Shown: positions 1 to 5,991 of the stretch, piece after piece
Layout: each line of letters begins with the position of its first letter
How positions within the stretch are numbered: position 1 is the first letter of the stretch
Assembly: GCA_036011305.1 (NCBI GenBank)
Contig: DASCNA010000238.1
Span: 1 to 6,655 of the forward strand
From: DASCNA01 sp036011305
GTDB taxonomy: Bacteria; Verrucomicrobiota; Lentisphaeria; Victivallales; GWF2-38-69
Reading direction: 5' to 3'
Length of the DNA: 6,655 bases
Position numbers and translations under genes: made by a program
Notes under the pieces: generated by a model
Seen by the model: only the letters and a program-made list of their open reading frames with translations
Told to the model about the DNA's origin: nothing
Database searches by the model: none

Positions 1-235
1 CAAAGTTTTCTTTTTCAGGCCATTTTATGCCTATTTCGTCATTTGTAGAAACTGTGAATTTTGGTGTTTTTATTAATTCTCCATTTACTGTTACATTGCC
101 ATTTCTAATTAATTTCTGAATATATGATCTTGAGTATGATAAATTCAGGATACTGAAAAAAAGATCCAGTCTCCCTCTCATAAACTTCTTGTCCACTACA
201 AATATTTCAATATTATCTGATGATTGGTTTTTCAT
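1..235 (-). CDS. RluA/RluD-family pseudouridine synthase, N-terminal S4 domain (partial)
   Basis: The reading frame starts at the ATG complementary to 233-235 and stays open to the left edge (78 codons visible), so the catalytic domain is outside the window. Seen: a typical S4 RNA-binding fold, with an RLD motif at residues 22-24, then SYSRSYIQKLIRNGNVTVNG (residues 33-52), then a short strand ending in DEIGIKWPE (66-74). Family knowledge: this S4 layout precedes the catalytic domain in the RluA/RluD/RluC group, which isomerise uridines in 23S rRNA. Other S4 proteins exist, but the RLD-FF-LNLSYSRS spacing and the terminal I-x-W-P-E pattern fit this group best. No strong Shine-Dalgarno is seen. 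The start lies 20 bases after the stop of the dedA-like gene, so translation in an operon is likely. The exact subfamily (RluA, RluC, RluD) cannot be decided from this fragment. Confidence 0.82.
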   Translation of the reverse strand, partial: MKNQSSDNIEIFVVDKKFMRGRLDLFFSILNLSYSRSYIQKLIRNGNVTVNGELIKTPKFTVSTNDEIGIKWPEKENF

Positions 236-255
236 TAACCGTTTACTATTAATAA

Positions 256-942
256 TTAACTATTAAGCTTTTTTGATTTGTTCATAATTTTATGATGACA
301 AATGCCGTATATGACAACTATTATAACCAAGCCAAGTAATATCCAGATAAAATTACCCATAATCATGTCTTTACCTTTATAAACAATATCGCCATAACTC
401 ATATTTTTGGAAATACTTCCAAGATAATAACCTATTAAACTTAAAACTGTTACCCAGATGCCTGCACCTAAAACTGTAAATAGAATAAAAGTGCTGTGCC
501 TCATTTTAGAAAGTCCTGCAGGTATTGATATTAACTGCCTGATTGCAGGTAGAAGTCTGCATACAAAAGTAGTAACTTCGCCATATTCTCTAAATATTTC
601 TTCAGCTCTTTCTAAAGTTTGAGGTTTTAGAAAAAAATATTTTCCATATTTATAAAGTATCGGCCTTCCTAAAAGCAGAGCAAGGTAATAATTAAAATAA
701 GCTCCTGCCAATGATCCGACTGTTCCGATTATTATTGCTACAACTAAATCTAATCCCGGGGATGCAAATGAAAGCCCCGCCCTATATGCTAAAAAACCGG
801 CTGGTATCATTATTACTTCACTTGGAAACGGAACCAATGAACTCTCTAAAGCCATTAAAATAAAAATTATTAGAAACCCCCACACATGTGCATAAGAAAT
901 AGCCCAGTCTATATGCTTAATGATTAAATCAGTTTCACTCAT
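256..942 (-). CDS. DedA-family membrane protein (SNARE-associated/VTT domain)
   Basis: A 228-residue integral membrane protein of normal length for DedA proteins. Hydrophobic stretches lie at about residues 18-38, 42-56 (re-entrant-like), 66-92, 124-145, 150-173 and 194-214. Seen motifs: E33-S-S-x-V-P-x-P-S-E42 near the N-terminus, the GRPILYKYGKYFFLKP segment (92-107), and the signature R129-L-L-P-x-I-R135 followed by IPAG (140-143) and M147. The acidic E33 and arginines R129 and R135 correspond to the residues known to be essential in E. coli DedA proteins such as YqjA. Family knowledge: DedA proteins move lipids across the cytoplasmic membrane, and some recycle the undecaprenyl phosphate carrier used for wall synthesis. 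Which lipid this one handles is not visible. AAGGAAA at 952-958 is a good ribosome site about 10 bases before the ATG. It follows the coiled-coil gene by 81 bases and precedes the pseudouridine synthase by 20. Confidence 0.93.
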   Translation of the reverse strand: MSETDLIIKHIDWAISYAHVWGFLIIFILMALESSLVPFPSEVIMIPAGFLAYRAGLSFASPGLDLVVAIIIGTVGSLAGAYFNYYLALLLGRPILYKYGKYFFLKPQTLERAEEIFREYGEVTTFVCRLLPAIRQLISIPAGLSKMRHSTFILFTVLGAGIWVTVLSLIGYYLGSISKNMSYGDIVYKGKDMIMGNFIWILLGLVIIVVIYGICHHKIMNKSKKLNS

Positions 943-1023
943 ATTATATTATTTCCTTAAATTATTGTTAGAATTAACCTAAATGTTTTATTATCAGGCG
1001 AATCAATTTAGTAGATTGAAAAC

Positions 1024-1653
1024 TTAAAGCTGGTTATTATACTCCTGATTCATCTTATTTAAAATTTCTTTTTGCCTAATTATTGCAGCTTTTTTCTGTA
1101 TTTTGATCATTTTGCTTTCCAAACCCAGCTGTTTTGCATCTAAATCAATTATCTGATTTGCCATACCATCATATTCTGATACGCATGAATCCGACTCTTT
1201 TATAAGCGCTTTAAGTTCTTCTGACTTAGGAAACTCCTTCAGAATTTTCTCTATTTCTCCTGTCTGATATGCAAATTCCTGTTTTTTCTCCGCAAGTTTT
1301 ATTTTCTGTTCCAAAAACCAGACTCTGGATTCAAGTTGCCTAATTTCATTTTTCCTGCCGTTATCATATACATTTGCAAGTTCTGTATAAGTATTTTTCA
1401 ACTGTACCTTTAGTTTATTATATTTATCAATAGCTTCTGCAACTCTTTTTGAGGTATTAGAATTAACCTGTTCTTTCACATTTATTCCTTGTGCAAAATC
1501 TCTTAATTTTTGAGCTCTTATATTAAAATTCTGTTTGCTTGAACCGGAAACAGCTTTACCGTTGGTCATTTCAAAGTAGCTGGCACTATCATCTGCAATA
1601 AGAGTTGAAATACTTAATAAAAATAAAAAAGTAGCAGTTAATATCATCCTCAT
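1024..1653 (-). CDS. Exported coiled-coil protein of unknown function
   Basis: A 209-residue protein that I do not recognise. The start is supported by GGAG (complement of 1661-1664) seven bases before the ATG. Residues 1-20 form a signal peptide: basic Arg2, hydrophobic core TATFLFLLSISTLI, and a probable cut after Ala20 (LIA/DD). There is no lipobox cysteine, so a soluble periplasmic or secreted protein is expected. After a short polar linker (21-60) the rest is rich in Lys, Glu, Gln and Leu with few Pro or Gly, consistent with long helices or coiled coil at about 66-138 and 143-204. There is a single cysteine, at residue 157, in a short acidic stretch between helices. It has no catalytic motif. 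It could be a scaffold, a periplasmic chaperone-like protein or a subunit of an envelope complex; none of these is shown. It is first in the leftward set with the dedA-like and pseudouridine synthase genes. Confidence 0.75.
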   Translation of the reverse strand: MRMILTATFLFLLSISTLIADDSASYFEMTNGKAVSGSSKQNFNIRAQKLRDFAQGINVKEQVNSNTSKRVAEAIDKYNKLKVQLKNTYTELANVYDNGRKNEIRQLESRVWFLEQKIKLAEKKQEFAYQTGEIEKILKEFPKSEELKALIKESDSCVSEYDGMANQIIDLDAKQLGLESKMIKIQKKAAIIRQKEILNKMNQEYNNQL

Positions 1654-1659
1654 TTAAAT

Positions 1660-1665
1660 TCTCCA
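1660..1665 (-). promoter_or_regulatory. Ribosome binding site of the coiled-coil gene
   Basis: On the minus strand GGAGAA-type sequence (GGAG at 1661-1664) lies seven bases upstream of the ATG at 1651-1653. This supports the ATG giving MRMIL rather than the second Met two codons later. Confidence 0.7.
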
Positions 1666-1731
1666 AGTTAAGATTATTGTTAAAAAAATAATATTACTTC
1701 AATATTTTTAATACACTAATTACATTCTAAG

Positions 1732-1766
1732 TCTAAAATCTGAAATCTGAAATCTGAAACCTGAAA
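1732..1766. repeat. Tandem heptamer repeat, five units of TCTGAAA
   Basis: Seen directly: TCTAAAA (1732-1738), then three perfect TCTGAAA units (1739-1759), then CCTGAAA (1760-1766). The outer two copies each carry one change. The array lies in the 206-base divergent spacer between the coiled-coil gene and pepT, about 79 bases from the first start codon and 94 from the second. Such short arrays can change copy number by replication slippage, but an effect on either gene is only inference. The rest of the spacer is AT-rich with no promoter I would defend; weak AT-only -10-like sequences occur around 1821-1829 ahead of pepT. Confidence 0.85.
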
Positions 1767-1848
1767 TTTTAAACATTAATTATCAAATTTATATATGAAA
1801 TAAGAGTTTTATATGTAAATTATATTATACGGAATTAATAATTAAATT

Positions 1849-1857
1849 AAGGTGGAG
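1849..1857 (+). promoter_or_regulatory. Ribosome binding site of pepT
   Basis: A purine-rich AAGGTGGAG-like sequence ends two bases before the ATG at 1860. Pairing through the AAGG part gives a normal distance of about seven bases. It fixes the pepT start, which also matches the family N-terminus. Confidence 0.75.
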
Positions 1858-1859
1858 AA

Positions 1860-3110
1860 ATGAAACAGAAAGTTCTAGATAAATTCATAAGATATATCAA
1901 GATAGATACTCAATCTGACGACTACTCAAAAACATACCCAAGCACATCAAAGCAATTTGATCTTGCTAAATTATTAATGAACGAGCTGAAAGAACTAGGT
2001 TTAAATGATGCCAGTGTAGATGACAACTGTTATGTTACAGCCACCTTGTCTTCGAATTTACCTGAAACTAATAGTGACAGTATTCCCGTAGTTGGCTTTA
2101 TTGCTCATATGGATACTGCCACCAATTTACCAGGTAAAGTTACTAATCCTCAAATAATTTCTAATTATCAGGGAGGCAATATTGCTCTTCCCAACTGTAC
2201 AGACGCAATGATTTCTATTGAAGATAATCCATACCTTAATAACTGTATCGGAGATACAATCATTACAGCTGATGGAACTACTCTTTTAGGTGCAGATGAT
2301 AAAGCAGGTATTGCAGCAATTATCACAATGGCTGAATACCTGATAAATAATCCTGATATTAAGCATGGAACGATAAAAATAGCATTTACTCCTGATGAAG
2401 AAGTCGGTCAAGGGGTCAAATATTTTGATATTAAAAAATTTGGTGCAGATTTCGCATATACAATTGACGGTGGAATGCCCGGCATGATAAATAAAGAGAC
2501 TTTTTCTGCAGACAGTGCAACAATAGACCTTTACGGAAAAGATATTCATCCAGGAAAAGCTAAAGGAAAGATGATAAATTCAGCTGTTGCAATGGCTGAT
2601 TTAATCAATAAACTGCCTAAAAATATGACCCCTGAAACTACAGAAAACTACGAACCTTATATTCATGTTCATACATCAAACGGCACTGTTACTAAATCTA
2701 CTATTGAACTGTTGTTGAGAGATTTTAAAACTCGGGGATTAACTAAATTAAAAAATATAATTGAAAAAGCAATTGAAGAAACTAAAGAAGAATATGAAGG
2801 GCTGAAAATTGATTTAAAAGTTGAGGAATCATACAGAAATATGGCTGAATATCTGGCTGACAAACCGGAAATTCTTGATTATTTATGGAAAGCAGCTGAA
2901 AAATCAGGCATTACACCGGAATGGGAACCAATTAGAGGAGGTACAGACGGTTCTAAACTGTCAGAAATGGGATTACCGACTCCAAACATATATACAGGCG
3001 GTAACAACTGCCATAGCAAAACAGAATGGTTATCTTTAAATGCCCTGGAAAAAACAGTTTGGACAATAATAAACTTAGTACAAATAATTGCTGATAATAA
3101 AAGTACCTAA
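1860..3110 (+). CDS. pepT: Peptidase T (tripeptide aminopeptidase, M20B)
   Basis: A cytoplasmic zinc aminopeptidase that removes the N-terminal residue from tripeptides, the last stage of protein and peptide turnover. It has 416 residues against about 408 in E. coli PepT, so it is full length. Seen: the opening VLDKFIRYIKIDTQSD (residues 5-20); HMDTA with zinc ligand H83 and D85; LLGADDKAG with bridging D146; TPDEEVG with catalytic base E180 and ligand E181; D203 in TIDGG; H230 in DIHPGKAKGKMINS, the dimerisation/substrate segment; RGGTDGS (359-365); and final ligand H385 in CHSKTEW. All expected metal and catalytic residues are present, so the enzyme should be active. There is no signal peptide. 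It is divergent from the coiled-coil gene, has its own strong ribosome site, and ends 18 bases before a hairpin terminator, so it is probably transcribed alone. Related M20 enzymes (PepD, DapE, ArgE) lack this motif set. Confidence 0.97.
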   Translation: MKQKVLDKFIRYIKIDTQSDDYSKTYPSTSKQFDLAKLLMNELKELGLNDASVDDNCYVTATLSSNLPETNSDSIPVVGFIAHMDTATNLPGKVTNPQIISNYQGGNIALPNCTDAMISIEDNPYLNNCIGDTIITADGTTLLGADDKAGIAAIITMAEYLINNPDIKHGTIKIAFTPDEEVGQGVKYFDIKKFGADFAYTIDGGMPGMINKETFSADSATIDLYGKDIHPGKAKGKMINSAVAMADLINKLPKNMTPETTENYEPYIHVHTSNGTVTKSTIELLLRDFKTRGLTKLKNIIEKAIEETKEEYEGLKIDLKVEESYRNMAEYLADKPEILDYLWKAAEKSGITPEWEPIRGGTDGSKLSEMGLPTPNIYTGGNNCHSKTEWLSLNALEKTVWTIINLVQIIADNKST

Positions 3111-3128
3111 CTAATAGAATTGCTTCAT

Positions 3129-3178
3129 AAAAGATATACTGAATCAAGTTAAAAAGACTTCCTGCCAGTATATCTTTT
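3129..3178 (+). terminator. Intrinsic terminator after pepT
   Basis: Arms AAAAGATATACTG (3129-3141) and CAGTATATCTTTT (3166-3178) pair perfectly over 13 bp, and the 3' arm runs into a T-rich tail (TTTTTC, 3175-3180). The 24-base loop can form a small inner hairpin, AAGT (3146-3149) with ACTT (3157-3160). The stem is AT-rich and the loop is long for a terminator, but the position 18 bases after the pepT stop fits. It separates pepT from the transporter/NRPS genes. Confidence 0.75.
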
Positions 3179-3314
3179 TCTTATATTTCTCCAATAAATA
3201 AATTATTAATTGACAATATTTAAACACCAGTTTTTTTCATCAACTTCAATGTTATGTATCCATTCAACTTATTAAAGCTATCAAATAAGCCTTATCATTA
3301 TATCCTTGTGCAGC

Positions 3315-3328
3315 ATTTTGTACAAAAT
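3315..3328. promoter_or_regulatory. 14-bp perfect palindrome, candidate operator
   Basis: ATTTTGTACAAAAT is a perfect inverted repeat with no spacer, about 85 bases before the first transporter gene. It sits 16 bases upstream of TATAAT (3345-3350), so it overlaps the place where a -35 box would be. That position suits a dimeric repressor or activator. The regulator is not in the window and the site matches no operator I can name with confidence. Confidence 0.4.
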
Positions 3329-3344
3329 CATTATTTAAAATTAT

Positions 3345-3350
3345 TATAAT
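3345..3350 (+). promoter_or_regulatory. Candidate -10 box of the transporter/NRPS cluster
   Basis: A perfect TATAAT lies 63 bases before the ATG of the first MFS gene. No good -35 is seen at 16-18 bases upstream, so the promoter may depend on an activator. A second TATAAT at 3356-3361 is an equal rival in this AT-rich DNA. Confidence 0.35.
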
Positions 3351-3413
3351 TCCTATATAATTATATAAAAGAACAAACTATAAACCTAGCTATGTTATGG
3401 ACTCCTGTATTTG

Positions 3414-4730
3414 ATGGAAAAACGATTTAAAATACTATGTTTAACCTCTATTGGTGGAATAGTTGAATATTACGATTTTTATGTTTATATATTTTTAGCT
3501 AATTTTATTGCTGAAAATTTTTTTACCGGCACGGCATTTACCAGATTAATGCTAACTTATTCGATTTTTGCTGTGGGATATCTTTTAAGACCGATTAGCA
3601 GTATTCTTCTCACCTATTTGAGAAATAAATATGGAGAGAAAAATATTTCTCTTTTTTCTATTTTCATCATGACCTGGGCAACTTTTTTTATTGGATGCAT
3701 CCCGGATTATCATACGATTGGAATAACTGCTCCCCTGCTTTTATTATCTTTCAAAGCAATACAGGGATTAGCACTCGGCGGAGAAATCCCTGCTTCAATA
3801 ACATATGTGCAGAAAAATATACAAGAGAAGAAAAAACTTTTTGCAGGAACTATTATTTTAATAAATATTTTAATAGGTGTTTTGAGTGCATCTCTTATTA
3901 CTACAATTCTTATAGCATCATTTACACCTTCAGAAATAAAACTATATGCATGGAGAATACCATTTTTAATAGGAGGCATACTTGGAGGTATCGGTTGGTA
4001 TATCAGGTGTAATATAATACCAAAGATGCCCGAGTCAAATAATAAACTATACAAAGAAAAAAAATTAAGAATCCCAATATTCGACATAATAGAAAAATAC
4101 ACTTTAAGCTTTTTTATCGGAATGTCTCTTGCACTGTCAATGGCTACAATGATTATTTTCTTTTTCCTGATGCTTCCGAGCTATTTAATATACTTCTATA
4201 ACTATGACTTTAGTACAGCATTTCAAATCAACATACTTTCAAGTATTATATTAGTTATATCTACGATATTAATAAGCATTATCATCAGCAAAACTTCAAT
4301 TGAACCATGGATTTTCTTACTCATTGGAAACATTCTCACTATTCCGGCTTCTGTTTTTGTGTTTAATTCATTTATAAATTACGACCTTGTAAGCCTTACT
4401 ATCAGTTTAGTTATAATGGCTGTTATTGTAGGATTCAGCAATAGTACACTTATGGTGATTCTGGCAAAATTATTTACAGATAGAGTCAGATATTCAGGTT
4501 TATCATCAGCCTACAATATTGCCATGGCTCTTGCCGGTTGTTTAGTTCCCATTACAATAATTTTTTGGAGCAAAGAGTATTATAATATTTACTTTATGCC
4601 TTTATATTTCGTATTATTTGTTTGCGTATTGGGAAGCATTTCTGCATCATTGATCCCAATAGCTATGAAAAAAATAAAAGATAGACCTAGAATTACCAAT
4701 AAATTTCACCCTGAATATTATAAAAGTTAA
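3414..4730 (+). CDS. MFS transporter, metabolite:H+ symporter (ProP/ShiA-like) family
   Basis: A 438-residue, 12-helix membrane protein. Seen: GGIVEYYDFYVY in helix 1 (residues 14-25), the GYLLRPISS segment (55-63), the helix 4 signature QGLALGGEIPA (117-127), AWRIPFLIGGILGG (179-192) before the central loop (about 199-230), and VRYSGLSSAYNIAMALAG (358-375) in the second half. These are the landmarks of the MHS family (ProP, ShiA, KgtP), which usually import organic acids, betaines or similar solutes with protons. The normal GD-x-x-GRR loop between helices 2 and 3 is degraded here to TYLRNKYGEKN (67-77), so coupling or substrate may differ. The start is taken at ATG 3414; a TTG codon just before it is also possible, and no clear Shine-Dalgarno is present. 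It is followed after 18 bases by a second MFS gene and then an NRPS, which suggests moving the peptide product or a precursor. The substrate is unknown. Confidence 0.85.
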   Translation: MEKRFKILCLTSIGGIVEYYDFYVYIFLANFIAENFFTGTAFTRLMLTYSIFAVGYLLRPISSILLTYLRNKYGEKNISLFSIFIMTWATFFIGCIPDYHTIGITAPLLLLSFKAIQGLALGGEIPASITYVQKNIQEKKKLFAGTIILINILIGVLSASLITTILIASFTPSEIKLYAWRIPFLIGGILGGIGWYIRCNIIPKMPESNNKLYKEKKLRIPIFDIIEKYTLSFFIGMSLALSMATMIIFFFLMLPSYLIYFYNYDFSTAFQINILSSIILVISTILISIIISKTSIEPWIFLLIGNILTIPASVFVFNSFINYDLVSLTISLVIMAVIVGFSNSTLMVILAKLFTDRVRYSGLSSAYNIAMALAGCLVPITIIFWSKEYYNIYFMPLYFVLFVCVLGSISASLIPIAMKKIKDRPRITNKFHPEYYKS

Positions 4731-4748
4731 TTTGCAGATTAAATAAAT

Positions 4749-5921
4749 ATGGATAAACATTCTTCAAAAGTAGCATTTTGTGGATTCAGCGCCTTTTTTA
4801 CATCTTTAGGCATTACTCTGTTTGCTTACCCAGTACTCTTACCATACGTCATAGAGGAAAAATGGGTAACAGAAGATATTGCCAATATTATTTTAAACTT
4901 TGATGAAGTTGGCTTTATAATCGGGTTAATTGCAACTACATTTTTGCATAAATTCTTCTCCTGGAAACAAATATTAAGATATTCATTATTACTGTCCTCA
5001 ATTTCACTTGCTTGCCCTCCTATTATCATTAACTTTTACTGGTTATCAATATGCATATTGTTTATGAGTTTTTTATCAGGCATCATAGTAAGTTCAGCTC
5101 CTCCTTATCTGCTTTCAACAGTTACTGATAATAATAAAAGTTTTGTTGCAGGAGTAATGTACTCAGGAACTGGATTTGGTTTTGTTTTCACAAGTATTAT
5201 TATTGACATATTTGTAGGCCATGGCCTTCATATAATTTGGTCAGCTTTCGCAATTATAATTCTTATCTTTGCGATATTCAGCTGGTTTTTATGGCCATCG
5301 GAAAATAGTGTTATTAAAGAAGTAATAAAAGATCAAAGTAAACCTGCTCAAAAAAAATTAAATTATATTAAAACAATAGTTTTTACATGTATTCTCTTTG
5401 AGATAGGAACATCTGCTATAATTCTTTACCTGGAAGAATATCTATACATATATAAGAAGTTCAGTACTCATGAAACATCTTTAGCCTGGCTCCTTGTAGG
5501 AATAGGTTCAATTCTTGGCACACTAATTTTTGGTTATTTATCAAAATATTTGGGTATTAAGTATACGTTTATGATAACCATCCTTTTAGCAGGTTCATCT
5601 ACAATGCTGTTAGGTATAATTTCAATGCGAGGGATGATTTTACTGCTAACATTAGCAGGAAGTTTAGGCATATATGCAGGAGTTGCTATGTATGCAGCAT
5701 ATAACAATTTGGCAAATACCGGAAAATTCAGTCTTATATCCTGGCAAATTATTATATTAGCAGAAACAATTAGTGCCTGGCTTGCTATATTACTATTTGG
5801 ATTTCTCTTACAATATGATGTTCACTACTCTATGATATTTATAATCTGTGGTGCATTATTAATATTTGCTCTAGTTGTTACCATGCTACTACCAAATATT
5901 AAAACAAAAACAAGATCATAA
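4749..5921 (+). CDS. MFS transporter, YbfB-like (MFS_4-like)
   Basis: A 390-residue protein with about 12 membrane helices and a short central loop (about 184-205). Seen: LGITLFAYPVLLPYV in helix 1 (residues 20-34), resembling the G-R-F-A-Y-x-P-L-L-P motif of YbfB/YjiJ-type transporters but with Leu in place of the Arg; N50-x-x-E53-x-G-F-I-I-G in helix 2; and GVMYSGTGFGFVFTS (135-149), a glycine-rich helix 5 resembling the motif of drug/H+ antiporters. The assignment to this family rests on these patterns and is moderate. It begins 18 bases after the first transporter and is followed by the NRPS after 70 bases, so the genes are likely co-transcribed. The two transporters are clearly different in sequence and are not a recent duplication. 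An exporter role for the NRPS product is a reasonable inference from context; it is not shown. No clear ribosome site precedes the ATG. Confidence 0.78.
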   Translation: MDKHSSKVAFCGFSAFFTSLGITLFAYPVLLPYVIEEKWVTEDIANIILNFDEVGFIIGLIATTFLHKFFSWKQILRYSLLLSSISLACPPIIINFYWLSICILFMSFLSGIIVSSAPPYLLSTVTDNNKSFVAGVMYSGTGFGFVFTSIIIDIFVGHGLHIIWSAFAIIILIFAIFSWFLWPSENSVIKEVIKDQSKPAQKKLNYIKTIVFTCILFEIGTSAIILYLEEYLYIYKKFSTHETSLAWLLVGIGSILGTLIFGYLSKYLGIKYTFMITILLAGSSTMLLGIISMRGMILLLTLAGSLGIYAGVAMYAAYNNLANTGKFSLISWQIIILAETISAWLAILLFGFLLQYDVHYSMIFIICGALLIFALVVTMLLPNIKTKTRS

Positions 5922-5991
5922 ATAAAAGTATTATTTAGTGATATTGAAATATACTATATTCCAGATTTAATTATATATAGATTGTTTGTAA

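Larger units (their letters stand above)
3179..3413. other. Gene-free upstream region of the transporter/NRPS cluster
   Basis: About 235 AT-rich bases with no credible coding frame on either strand. They hold a consensus TTGACA at 3210-3215 with no matching -10 at the right distance, an 11-base palindrome ATAAGCCTTAT at 3285-3295, the longer palindrome at 3315-3328, and two TATAAT boxes at 3345-3350 and 3356-3361. No tRNA or riboswitch is recognised. The region probably contains the promoter of the rightward cluster. Confidence 0.55.

Noticed and set aside
985..1019. Possible terminator between the coiled-coil and dedA-like genes
   Set aside because: On the minus strand only a 5-bp TCAAT/ATTGA stem forms, with no T-run after it.
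1860..3110. PepT as a processing enzyme of the NRPS cluster
   Set aside because: It has its own ribosome site and a hairpin terminator and is a widespread housekeeping peptidase; nothing ties it to the cluster except proximity.
2286..3147. Minus-strand open frames inside and after pepT
   Set aside because: They overlap a gene with complete catalytic motifs, have no ribosome sites and encode cysteine- or serine-rich low-complexity products; they are antisense shadows.
3210..3238. Consensus -35 TTGACA as a promoter
   Set aside because: No acceptable -10 box follows at 16-19 bases; the sequence there is a run of T.
3695..4102. Plus- and minus-strand open frames inside the first MFS gene
   Set aside because: Both lie wholly within a transporter gene with clear family motifs, and their translations show no domain.
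5954..5980. Inverted repeat CTATAT/ATATAG between the second MFS gene and the NRPS
   Set aside because: Only six AT-rich pairs with a 15-base loop and no T-run; expected by chance in such AT-rich DNA.
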